Shown here: positions 11,501 to 17,748 of the stretch, in pieces | Numbering within the stretch: the first letter of the stretch is position 1 | How the letters are laid out: every line of letters starts with the position of its first letter | NCBI GenBank assembly: GCA_037042915.1 | Contig: CM073196.1 | Coordinates: 806,001 to 870,000 of the forward strand | Direction: 5' to 3' | From: Auricularia sp. M13 | Lineage: Eukaryota; Basidiomycota; Agaricomycetes; Auriculariales; Auriculariaceae | Length of the DNA: 64,000 nucleotides | Notes under the pieces: model-generated | Told to the model about the DNA's origin: nothing | The model's database searches: none | What the model saw: the letters and a program-made list of their open reading frames with translations, nothing else | Program-made: the position numbers and the translations under genes

Positions 11501-14500
11501 TTCAGGATATGCACCGATCACAAGTCACTCGTGCATTTCATGAAGCAGAAGGAGATGTCGCCGCGACAGGCGCGCTGGCTCAATGTTCTGGGCGAGTTCG
11601 ACTTCGAAATCCAGTATATTCCAGGGGTAGATAACAAGCTGGCCGATAGTCTATCACGCATATATGAAGGAGACCAGGATGGAACCGTTCGAGCGCCAAG
11701 CGAGATGGTGCGCGACGAGTCTGACTCGTCAGATAGCGACCAGTCCAGTCGAGCGCTACTATCGGCGCCCGTATACGTGGGCAAAGCTGTCTTGGTACCA
11801 CGAGACTGCCTCGTGCAGGTCTCCGCGGCGGTCACGAGACGAGAAGGGCCGGCAGGGGATGACGAGGTAGACCGTTCGGATCGCGATGACGAGATAGCAC
11901 AGCCGCGTAGATCGCGCAGACTTCAAGGCCAGCCAGCCACGCCCGAGAAGCGTCAAAATAGGAGTAGCGGGCTCGGACAGATGCGCGACGTCTCGCCATC
12001 GTCTACCGCCTCGAGTGGAGAAGAGAGCTCGGAAAGTGAGATCCATATTTGGCGCGGAGCCAGTAAGCACCCGGAAATCATCCGGAGGGCGGGCCGAAAC
12101 CGGCAGACCCAAACTCCGGTGCGTCCTGCTGAACACGAGGCTGCCAGTACCTCCAGGCAGCCACGTTCCCCATTGTTGGGAACTGCCAATGACAATAAGG
12201 TAAACCCAGCACAAGTCAACAATGGTACAGTCTCATCCACGTCTATTGAGCAGTCTCAACAACCAGACGTCGAGGATAGAGACAATCGGACGCCAGGTCC
12301 TGGGGACAATGCAGATCCCCCACGAAATGCTAATTCTGTGAATCCCGGTCAGGGACCAGGGCTAGTCCGCGTGATATCCAGCGCCGAACCGCAAGTTCAA
12401 TTACCTCATGACTTGGCAGGGCAGTATGGGGATGATAAATTCTTCCAACGCGTGTTGGCCTCCCCGACTGCGTATCGGAACTTCTATGTTATCGGAGCAG
12501 AAGGGAAGGAAATAATTTACATCACGACGGAAGACGGAGGGCGTGATCGGCTCTGTATCCCGGATATCCAAATCGGGAACCGGAGATTACGGAACGTCCT
12601 GATTGAGCAAGCGCATTCCATTCTCGCCCACTTAGGATCGTTCAAAACATTAACATTTCTTCGCCAGGAAGTCTGGTGGAAGGAAATGAGTCAAGATGTG
12701 AAGAGCTTTATTAATAGCTGTCATATTTGTCGTACCACGAAAGACGACAACCAGAAGCCGGTCAGGCTCCTGAAAACTCTCCCGGTTCCTACGCGACCAT
12801 GGCAGGTCATAGGAATAGATTTCGTAGGACCCTTACCTAAGTCCTATACTCAGCATGCATGGTTTGATCGCATTTGCACGATAATTGATCACTTCACGTC
12901 AATGGTACATTTGGTTCCAGCGCGAACGACTTACAAAGCCCCAGACGTTGCTGAATTACTGTTCGGAACAGTCTATAAGCTTCATGGACTGCCTGAGGCT
13001 ATAGTAAGTGATCGTGATACTCTCTTTACCAGCACGTTTTGGAGACGATTGCATGAACTCACGGGTGTCCAACTTCGCATGTCCACGGCTTATCATCCAC
13101 AAACAGACGGAATGACTGAGCGAGCAAACCGGACCCTAGGACAGATGGTTCGCCAATGTGTATCTGAGGCTCAAAATGAGTGGGCCGCCAAATTACCCGC
13201 CATTGAATTTGCGATGAATAGTGCCACTTCGGCCTCTACCGGATATTCGCCGTTCTATTTAAACTCGGCTCAACAGCCTGTTTCTCTATCCTGGGAAAGG
13301 TCTACTAACTTCCCAGGCGTGCATAAGTTCGTCGAGAACCTGAAAGAGACCATGATAGCGGCACACGATTCTATCATTAGTGCACGAGTGAACCAAACTC
13401 ATCAAGCCAATAAACATCGACGAGAAGTTCATTTCCAGGTCGGACAGCTGGTCTATCTAAGCACTAAGAACCTTAAGCTTGCTAAAACTAAATCCCGTAA
13501 GCTTGTACCCAAGTACATTGGACCTTACAAGATTATAAAGGAGGTAACGCCAGGAGCGGCGTATACGTTGGAATTACCGCCCGAGCTAGTAAAGCGGAAG
13601 TTACATCCTACGTTTCATGTCAGTCTCCTTCGGGAATATATCGAGAGCGACGATTCTCGCTTTCCCGAAAGGCAAGTATCCAATCTGCTTACGTTCGGAA
13701 GCGACTCGCTTGAAAAGACCGTCAGCGAGGTAGTAGGGTACCGATGGGTCGACAATAAACCCATTTTCTACGTGAGCTGGTCAGATGGATTTACTACGGA
13801 AGAGCCGTACGAGACCGTGGCTCAGCTACAGGCTTTTGATGACTTCTGCGATGCACGAGGCATCAACCCAAACCGGAAGTTCGGAGCAATTCCTATCTCC
13901 GACTTTGATACCGCGGCGAACGCCGCGGCATCATTGATCATCCCAGTTGGGAGTTATCATAGAATGAGCACACGGTCCTCGTCCACTCTTCCCGAACACG
14001 AGTCATTACGCCATTTCCTTTGTCTGGGGTATAAAAGACCTCCTCTGACGACCCAGCGCTCCTTGCAACTATCAGTCGCATCCAGTCAGATCGTATTGAC
14101 TCGCTCTCCACTCCACTTCACTGCTATGTCTTTCATCTCGCGCTTCACTCGCCCTACCAACATGTCGGACTCGCTCTTCGCCAAGTGCGCCGACTGGGCC
14201 ACTCGCATGGACCGCGCCGTTCATGGCACGGGTGTTCTGCCGATGGAAGAGGAGCCTCTCATGTACGAGACGTTCCGTCGTTCCAACCCCACCGCCATCG
14301 ACCCTGTGCTTGCTCGATCTATGCAGCAGCATCAGCGGGAGATGATGATGGCGCGCGAGGCTAGCTCTGCCCGCGCTATGGTCAACGGCAACCCCCGCCA
14401 GGAAGGGGCGATGGTTCCCCTCCAGGCCGTGCAGGTCATGTTCGATGCTGCCCGGTCCCTGCTCACGACCTCGCAGCGAGACGCTCGCTGGCAGATGCAG

Positions 14501-15289
14501 TCAGCCATGCGACTTCTCAGTCGATCGAACGCCTCGACGCCTTTGCCCGGATTCCAACGTCGCGTCTGGAATCGTCGGCAGGCCGAATGTGCGTTCTGTT
14601 TATGCTCTAGTCATGCCGACCGACTGGTTAACTCTGGTCTTATAGATGCCCGACGCCCTCGCAACTCGATTCGCGCCGAACATGGGAACACTCATCTCCC
14701 CGTTCGGCGCGCGTACGTCGAGCGCGACGAACGCGGCGAATCTCCTCCTGCCTATCGCCGTCGCGACATCTTCCATACCCCTTCGAGCCCCGGTCGCCGT
14801 TACCGCCGTCCCGGAACCCCTCACCCTCGAACTGGTCGACGACTCGATGACATCGACCAGATCATGCGCGACGAGACTCCTGTGCCCGCGTCCGTCCAAC
14901 CAGGTGCCGACGAACCCAACCTCTTGGACTTGCAATCGCGTGCTGCTACGGTCGACAAGGATTCCGTCACCGGCTCGATCACGCCTCGTGCCCCGTCGCC
15001 AACCTCGTCCGAGGCTGCCCCTTACGTGGATCGAGAGGTGTTCGCGTTCCAGCCTCACGCCGTAATGGACGCCTTCCCAAGTTCCGTTCGCATTACACCT
15101 ACCGAGTTCCCTGAAGTCCCTCGCGCTGATCATTCGACCCCTGGTGGCGTCTCAACAATGCCGCCTGCACCTGCCAACTCCACCTATGCTACGAGCGTTG
15201 TTGATGGACTTGAGCAGCTGGACTTGGGCGCGGCGGACCATCTCCTCAACGAATTTTTGGTTAGCGAGACCGCGAACCCTTATGCTTGA
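5528..15289 (+). CDS. Gag-Pol polyprotein (single 3,253-aa frame) of the gypsy element
   Basis: Order of parts: a long low-complexity Ser/Thr/Pro-rich N-terminus; a Gly run and acidic tract (about 598-655); a retrotransposon Gag domain (about 661-804); a CCHC knuckle from Cys932 (CFHCHKSGHMANAC); an extra segment from residue 995; aspartic protease with FIDSG (Asp1455); RT with YLDD (1776-1779); RNase H with VTDAS (Asp1930); an integrase HHCC finger (about 2363-2400); the catalytic triad Asp2431, Asp2495, Glu2531 (exact D-35-E); a chromodomain-like segment (about 2731-2775, VSWSDG); and a C-terminal extension from residue 2867. The frame has no stop or shift. The ATG at 5528 is the first good start after the LTR. 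Residues about 1225-1415 are compositionally odd (basic, Cys/Trp-rich), because the same DNA encodes an exon of a nested gene in another frame. Confidence 0.93.
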   Translation: MSSSQGTDHPVRMSADREIVSQLDSGVLRTRPRAAAGRTQRAAGQPSASGTQSADPSAPYPPTTTISTSGDGATSPDVDPLTGTVPVTPRAASRASHSSPPAPFVSAARGPGTSSPLPLSVADTNEPRAPDEEAPLQEYDSDSTIMNWKGGRSPPESSTRSVLQRTEGKARVPSPDITHPRGMEGARAESLAPTTFLAESDPPRATGARATWPLPPTDLSSAFTTPPPRTTTQSRTEPPAADAGGWTILDSIRRTIASGMEALATPRAAGTTGPSRGAEMREEVTTLREPTARRMSTMSITTDTFSPTAHSSRPRPSVTFDVPEDVSDIESEYNTPTRTAESESGKSDKPRVAASVLQSPPPEYEYDSASSNDRIPVVQEIPEEERDTFAFYSQYYKGWYTGWGRPVSSNKHGPRRSTTEVVEYPVYAVTETVADPVKVRSALREAQDKDKRAVKKGKGRDPRERPNDNPPSTPARTATASSSRLSTVPIPSSSTPAGARVPVPANSTISALGQMARLGRSFFAPASPAGEITRQSLVSGQPTATYVKLPKGTNAPLPPPGGILQGRLQTDPKSSRTSSKPQPSSSRILPSHLTSRGRAGGGGGGGGSGGPPDDEDPGDDAEDDDAEDDDGGDETGAAEGDDEDDFEEEDEEERQRRIIRNMKLPMPTYDGEEDLDKYEAFVFEWDDWIETKELNERRAIRLMGRALSGEAKVWYMKQVAMSAYPWTTREIYRELYENCFSDDFREALRTKLMKSKQNGRPIKDFAKDLENLAIRYPDIDEYAIRRIFWEGTDHYIQLFWAEKGRSLEYDDISTLLVYAQRAERREKLRQKLLKQGGARSTDPGATAKSGPPGSTRNTKTGQNARWLSRGGSRRGGRSFATRKVTTTETVKSSAATSGHPRPANRQVKSNELRPGSKLTAQQEAEHRAQGLCFHCHKSGHMANACPLRQEARRSGVRVAAATISSSGDPGIERKVYKARGRVPTSSIRTSAVLAMAAFLPASSAFDFSDFNVDYTLAPDERLAWAIHVELLDFFPPETALRAGLQDAADRFAVAYPCYSQGLHVPHGVLKVVDDVRNCLYTVERTDFTPEGINIARIIHQFLGLDENQLDEKVQLCTRNVPWFASGVPIRCALSYICGYWVPADNYIHAWELGHPRYQRFLIQTDAVDLWVRDLATNLTYEVSAAELAPGILIRDLIRKPELLHKPGALVRYLPARHNQWTNLRSISDTTRPVTGSQEKTGRATVSLQSQPNLSSPFTDTGSGRMSSSNLARRIEWRKEKSRTEKSIARVFDSISTIWTKHWTRRKKRSWTKMTRPWRCQVAHHLNAARCRPRTACPTCCQSAIPRPKILVPPHLPRALRLTARRVKSNPWPGKNMLTAAMARVGTATMSGSNMASQSMYRRSTTTTRAEMPVAREEVSAIRRGAARVKNEVRLLPLPISVKVKINGQICNAFIDSGCMTDMISTTVSDQLKLKLKPKAKPLDLLLAVAGSRSKINYECETEFSYQGIREKRTWDVANIDIYDVVLGTPFLWQHSVMIGFNPTRVHIGSNESKPFEGREMVELVTARANAAQVNEPDLPKLRNLIFKEAADLFLEAAKTPLPPLRAINHEIPLKDVNKMYPYRPSRCPEALRMVWVQKKLDYLNTGRWRYSAGGTCCPLMILPKPKSKDGEIKIRTVIDTRSRNENTIKVAAPLPDIEEILRNVVKHKYRSLIDGKDAYEQIRVRPDHVSRTMFNTPDGTMESLVMQIGDCNAPATYQTLMNHIFAPYIGVFMDVYLDDIIVYSDSAEEHVEHLRKILAVLRREKFFLNPTKMQIFAENLEILGHVIDQEGIKMDPHKVDKVVNWPVPTTKGLLMSFIGAVGFLAHDCKGIRIPMGVLAQLIGSTKTFKWTETYQRAFEEVKQIVHDHRNRRRHAIDYSLKQGPINLVTDASLTGASGYISQGEDLASARVVIFWSGKFNSAQQNYTTHERELLAIIESLKRFRPMLHGVKFRICTDHKSLVHFMKQKEMSPRQARWLNVLGEFDFEIQYIPGVDNKLADSLSRIYEGDQDGTVRAPSEMVRDESDSSDSDQSSRALLSAPVYVGKAVLVPRDCLVQVSAAVTRREGPAGDDEVDRSDRDDEIAQPRRSRRLQGQPATPEKRQNRSSGLGQMRDVSPSSTASSGEESSESEIHIWRGASKHPEIIRRAGRNRQTQTPVRPAEHEAASTSRQPRSPLLGTANDNKVNPAQVNNGTVSSTSIEQSQQPDVEDRDNRTPGPGDNADPPRNANSVNPGQGPGLVRVISSAEPQVQLPHDLAGQYGDDKFFQRVLASPTAYRNFYVIGAEGKEIIYITTEDGGRDRLCIPDIQIGNRRLRNVLIEQAHSILAHLGSFKTLTFLRQEVWWKEMSQDVKSFINSCHICRTTKDDNQKPVRLLKTLPVPTRPWQVIGIDFVGPLPKSYTQHAWFDRICTIIDHFTSMVHLVPARTTYKAPDVAELLFGTVYKLHGLPEAIVSDRDTLFTSTFWRRLHELTGVQLRMSTAYHPQTDGMTERANRTLGQMVRQCVSEAQNEWAAKLPAIEFAMNSATSASTGYSPFYLNSAQQPVSLSWERSTNFPGVHKFVENLKETMIAAHDSIISARVNQTHQANKHRREVHFQVGQLVYLSTKNLKLAKTKSRKLVPKYIGPYKIIKEVTPGAAYTLELPPELVKRKLHPTFHVSLLREYIESDDSRFPERQVSNLLTFGSDSLEKTVSEVVGYRWVDNKPIFYVSWSDGFTTEEPYETVAQLQAFDDFCDARGINPNRKFGAIPISDFDTAANAAASLIIPVGSYHRMSTRSSSTLPEHESLRHFLCLGYKRPPLTTQRSLQLSVASSQIVLTRSPLHFTAMSFISRFTRPTNMSDSLFAKCADWATRMDRAVHGTGVLPMEEEPLMYETFRRSNPTAIDPVLARSMQQHQREMMMAREASSARAMVNGNPRQEGAMVPLQAVQVMFDAARSLLTTSQRDARWQMQSAMRLLSRSNASTPLPGFQRRVWNRRQAECAFCLCSSHADRLVNSGLIDARRPRNSIRAEHGNTHLPVRRAYVERDERGESPPAYRRRDIFHTPSSPGRRYRRPGTPHPRTGRRLDDIDQIMRDETPVPASVQPGADEPNLLDLQSRAATVDKDSVTGSITPRAPSPTSSEAAPYVDREVFAFQPHAVMDAFPSSVRITPTEFPEVPRADHSTPGGVSTMPPAPANSTYATSVVDGLEQLDLGAADHLLNEFLVSETANPYA
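8451..8457 (+). promoter_or_regulatory. Internal TATA box for the nested gene at 8510
   Basis: TATATAA inside the gag-pol frame, 53 bp upstream of an ATG in good context (GCCATGG). The spacing fits a short fungal leader. It implies transcription independent of the LTR. Confidence 0.5.
8510..9774 (+). CDS. Nested spliced gene A inside the gypsy element (405 aa, unknown function)
   Basis: Exon 1 is 8510-9154 and exon 2 is 9202-9774. The 47-nt intron 9155-9201 has donor GTACGT, branch-like CTAAC and acceptor GCGCAG. Removing it moves translation exactly from the gag-pol frame to the next frame, where a natural sequence continues to TGA at 9772-9774. The product has a globular N-terminal half (about 215 residues, starting MAAFLPASSAFDF, many aromatic residues) and an acidic Ser-rich C-terminal half with EEEELDEDD and a final aromatic/acidic patch (EEYYDYESG). 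It matches no family I recognise. It lies between the Gag zinc knuckle and the protease. Because exon 2 overlaps the open gag-pol frame, 9202-9774 is dual-coding. Alternatively, splicing of the LTR transcript would make a Gag-A fusion ending at 9774. Confidence 0.65.
14030..14036 (+). promoter_or_regulatory. Internal TATA box for the nested gene at 14126
   Basis: TATAAAA (in GGGGTATAAAAGACC) lies 90 bp upstream of the ATG at 14126 and follows the chromodomain region. It repeats the arrangement seen at 8451. Confidence 0.5.
14126..15289 (+). CDS. Nested gene B at the 3' end of the gypsy element (368 aa if spliced)
   Basis: The ATG at 14126 is in frame with gag-pol and follows a TATA box. A probable 57-nt intron (14589-14645; donor GTGCGT, branch-like TTAAC, acceptor TTATAG) is a multiple of three and contains no stop, so both spliced and unspliced readings stay open to the stop at 15287-15289. 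The spliced product has a helical N-terminal half rich in Met/Arg/Gln, then an Arg/Pro-rich linker and a Ser/Pro-rich acidic tail. The function is unknown. The retained intron would add a short Cys-containing stretch (CAFCLCSSH). It may be translated alone from its own promoter or as the polyprotein's C-terminal extension. Confidence 0.5.
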   Translation: MSFISRFTRPTNMSDSLFAKCADWATRMDRAVHGTGVLPMEEEPLMYETFRRSNPTAIDPVLARSMQQHQREMMMAREASSARAMVNGNPRQEGAMVPLQAVQVMFDAARSLLTTSQRDARWQMQSAMRLLSRSNASTPLPGFQRRVWNRRQAECAFCLCSSHADRLVNSGLIDARRPRNSIRAEHGNTHLPVRRAYVERDERGESPPAYRRRDIFHTPSSPGRRYRRPGTPHPRTGRRLDDIDQIMRDETPVPASVQPGADEPNLLDLQSRAATVDKDSVTGSITPRAPSPTSSEAAPYVDREVFAFQPHAVMDAFPSSVRITPTEFPEVPRADHSTPGGVSTMPPAPANSTYATSVVDGLEQLDLGAADHLLNEFLVSETANPYA

Positions 15290-15348
15290 AGAACTTTGTA
15301 TTTACTTCATCAATTGCCCCTCGCCTTCATTTCGCGATCTGCGATCGC

Positions 15349-15360
15349 GAGGAGGGCGAA
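15349..15360 (+). other. Polypurine tract
   Basis: GAGGAGGGCGAA immediately before the 3' LTR, with one interrupting C; the expected plus-strand primer site of the element. Confidence 0.65.
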
Positions 15361-15646
15361 TGCAGCGAACCGTTACCTCATGTACTTAGGCCCCTATGCT
15401 AACTCGTATGACCTTTCCCTTTGCATCGCCTGACCGCGGGTTCCGCAACTACCGCAGTAAGTCGCAGTTCCCCGCAGTAGCATAGCCACCTGAATGCATG
15501 TATATAATGGAGGAGCTCGGGTTAGGAGCTCCTCAGACTTCTTGAACACGGATATATTCAGCCACTCACGACTATCGAGTGAACTGACCGCGATTTGAGA
15601 AGTTTCTTGCCGCAAGCACTACCTAGTGAAACTAGCGAAGCTTACA
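15361..15646 (+). repeat. 3' LTR
   Basis: 286 bp, same ends and internal sequence as 5197-5482 by eye, followed by the right copy of GATGT at 15647-15651. Identity of the LTRs argues for a recent insertion. Confidence 0.95.
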
Positions 15647-15651
15647 GATGT

Positions 15652-16107
15652 GCAGGTACATTCAATGTGATGCAGCACCTCTCATCATCGCGCTGCAAGT
15701 GGGGACTGTCTATGCTTTTGTAAACGCGAAACCCAGTGGAGAGATGGGAATGGAAGAGGAGAGAGAGGGGGGGAGAGAGGTGGATGCTGTTAGACGCGTC
15801 ATCCGATGAAGAGAGCGCATCACCAGCCGGAGGTCTTGTCACCTCAGGAGAACGTTGACGGGCGCAGAGCCAGGAGCGAGCAGCGCTGCCGTTTCGAGTC
15901 CTGCCATCTCTCTCCGGATGACACTGACAGAACTGTCCCGATGGCATGCACGAGTTGCACGGCGCAGTCACGGTTCAGCGGAGTGATGCAGAATCGGCTG
16001 GTCATGGCGTGGATTTTCGACGGGACGTCTCGGCGTATGTCGCGTGAATTCTCCCTGCTGGAGGGGGCTCGACGGCCATAGTTATCGCGCTGGCTGTTGG
16101 GCGATAA
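15652..16107. other. No gene seen
   Basis: Right flank of the gypsy insertion. It has a purine-rich run (GA repeats near 15748-15780), and no frame reads like a protein. Confidence 0.5.
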
Positions 16108-16110
16108 CTA
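16079..16110. terminator. Perfect 10-bp stem-loop at the 3' end of the minus-strand gene
   Basis: TAGTTATCGC (16079-16088) and GCGATAACTA (16101-16110) form a perfect inverted repeat with a 12-nt loop. The right arm overlaps the stop codon of the gene ending at 16108. It could be a 3'-end RNA structure; the role is inferred. Confidence 0.35.
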
Positions 16111-17094
16111 GCCGATCTCCATCGCACTGCCGCCGGGAAGGACCTCGTATATGCTGAATTCGTCAATAGCATACGGGTATCGGTCCACCACGGGACCCCA
16201 GTCAGACGTGAGGAAGTCTCGCACAGCGTTGCAAAACCAGGAAGAGCAGGATTGTACCCGGTTCAAAGGAGCCCGGTCAGCCCGAGGCAGTCGCAAATCC
16301 AAGGGATCCCTGGGACAGAAGCGTCCGGAGCTCTCGTTGGGAAGGCACGGATCGAATCGTGGGTTAATAGAGGGATGAGCCCAATGGGCCGGCATCGAGT
16401 TACTCGAGATGGACTGAGCCGCAGGCGTATCTCGACTGGAGATAAACCTATCGAAGATGCTGAGAATAGCAGCGGATTCCGCCTTGACCGAGGGCAAATC
16501 AAATGAAGCCAGCTTCTTGGGGCGCCTTCCGGTTACGCGGCGCGGAGTTGAGCTCGCCCTCCGCGGAGGTGTCGTGCCATCCGAATCGGATTCCTCAGGC
16601 TTGCCCGAGGGCACAAGACGCGCCCGCTTGTGCTGGGCATCGTCATCACCTGCGACGCGCTTTCGCTTGAGGCAGGATGGTATGAAGCTCTTGATCGTGT
16701 CCCAGAGCGAGGTAGCAGGTTGCGGTTGAGGAGCAGCTGGGGTTCGCGGCCGCTCGCCGTCCACGGCGCGGTGGATATGAACAACCTGGTGCGTATGATG
16801 CTGAGCGTAATAGCGTTTGACTGCGTGCGCGGGAATGAATGCTGGGGGAGGCATCAAGGAGCGATCGTGGGCCCTCTTCCTCTTCATCTCTTCGTATGAG
16901 AGCATGACCTTCGGGGGAAGCAGCAAGCGACGCGCCCTAAGCAGGCGCAGTGCCCGCAGGTCGGCGTTCTTTGTTGACGGTTTAACGATGTATTGTGTTG
17001 GTGCAGCACATGTGTGTACGACCGGCGCGCTCGGGGGTGTGGGTGGACGCGATGTTGGGTCCCAGAAGTCCAGGCTCAATTTGCCGTCGTCCAT
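16108..17094 (-). CDS. Hypothetical basic, disordered protein (328 aa)
   Basis: A single open frame from an ATG at 17094 to TAG at 16108. The family is not recognised. The protein is rich in Pro, Arg and Ser, with several short basic clusters resembling nuclear localisation signals (for example LKRKRV and RRPKK). An Arg/Leu-rich segment (about residues 40-60) precedes these, and a C-terminal part of about 100 residues ends in an Asp/Tyr-rich stretch. There is no signal peptide or membrane span. It is the first gene right of the gypsy insertion and is transcribed toward it. The model may miss small introns. It could be a nuclear or chromatin-associated protein, but that rests only on composition. 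Confidence 0.55.
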   Translation of the reverse strand: MDDGKLSLDFWDPTSRPPTPPSAPVVHTCAAPTQYIVKPSTKNADLRALRLLRARRLLLPPKVMLSYEEMKRKRAHDRSLMPPPAFIPAHAVKRYYAQHHTHQVVHIHRAVDGERPRTPAAPQPQPATSLWDTIKSFIPSCLKRKRVAGDDDAQHKRARLVPSGKPEESDSDGTTPPRRASSTPRRVTGRRPKKLASFDLPSVKAESAAILSIFDRFISSRDTPAAQSISSNSMPAHWAHPSINPRFDPCLPNESSGRFCPRDPLDLRLPRADRAPLNRVQSCSSWFCNAVRDFLTSDWGPVVDRYPYAIDEFSIYEVLPGGSAMEIG

Positions 17095-17748
17095 TCTGCG
17101 CGACAGTCAGGTCATGAAGAGACCCAGACGCAGGACGTCTGTTCGCAGAGCACGTACACAAGAAAGGTTGTAACACGGAGTAAGTCGCGATCGACAGAGG
17201 GGTCGAAGAGAGACGCCTTGTGCGTGACGGTTGAGCCACGGCGGGAGAAAAGCATGGCAATATTGGTCAGGACAGCGCTGAGGTGCTTGGGAATGACGTG
17301 GGGAGACAAGAGATGCTATAGCCCTTATCGTCCGATGCGGGTTTCAGGTCGGGCGGGGCGGTATAAGTGGAAGGGCAGTCTTAGCCACATCCATTGTGAT
17401 CTCAACCAACGACCGGCGATTGAGCGCGGATGCAAACCGACGATTCGGCGTCGACCAAACTCGAATGCAAGCGACAATGGGCGAAGAGCAATACTGCTGG
17501 ATGGTCCATTGTTCTTGCAAGGTTGAATGCAATGTGGGAATGTCAAGTTGGAGAGGGAAGAAAAAGCGGATGATAAGATCGGTAGACTTGTGGGATTCGG
17601 AAAGTCTGAGGGCATCGCGACTTGAGGTGTTGAATGTGAGATGACCCTCGAGACAACTGATAATCGTCTTGCCAGGACAATCGACGCCTCGCAGTGCACA
17701 ACAAAGTAAATAGATGAATGTGAAGGCAATAAATATGACATTCGGCGT
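17095..17748. other. Intergenic, no confident gene
   Basis: The region lies between the start of the minus-strand gene at 17094 and the stop of the minus-strand glycosidase. A Leu/Ser-rich frame on the minus strand (17741-17325) is open but resembles no protein; part of this region must be the promoter of the gene at 17094. Confidence 0.4.

Larger units (their letters stand above)
5197..15646 (+). mobile_element. Complete Ty3/gypsy (chromodomain-type) LTR retrotransposon, 10.45 kb
   Basis: The element has two 286-bp LTRs beginning TGCAGCG and ending CTTACA, with no difference seen between them by eye. A GATGT duplication flanks it. One uninterrupted frame of 3,253 codons encodes Gag, protease, RT, RNase H, integrase and a chromodomain-like tail. 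A purine-rich tract (15349-15360) abuts the 3' LTR. Domain order PR-RT-RH-INT-chromo is that of the chromoviruses of the Ty3/gypsy group. It is longer than usual (such elements are typically 5-7 kb) because two extra gene modules are built into the frame, at 8451-9774 and 14030-15289. Identical LTRs and an intact frame suggest recent insertion and possible activity. Confidence 0.95.

Noticed and set aside
14646-15065. Alternative plus-strand frame inside nested gene B
   Set aside because: The gag-pol frame reads more naturally here, and no splice pair moves into the other frame.
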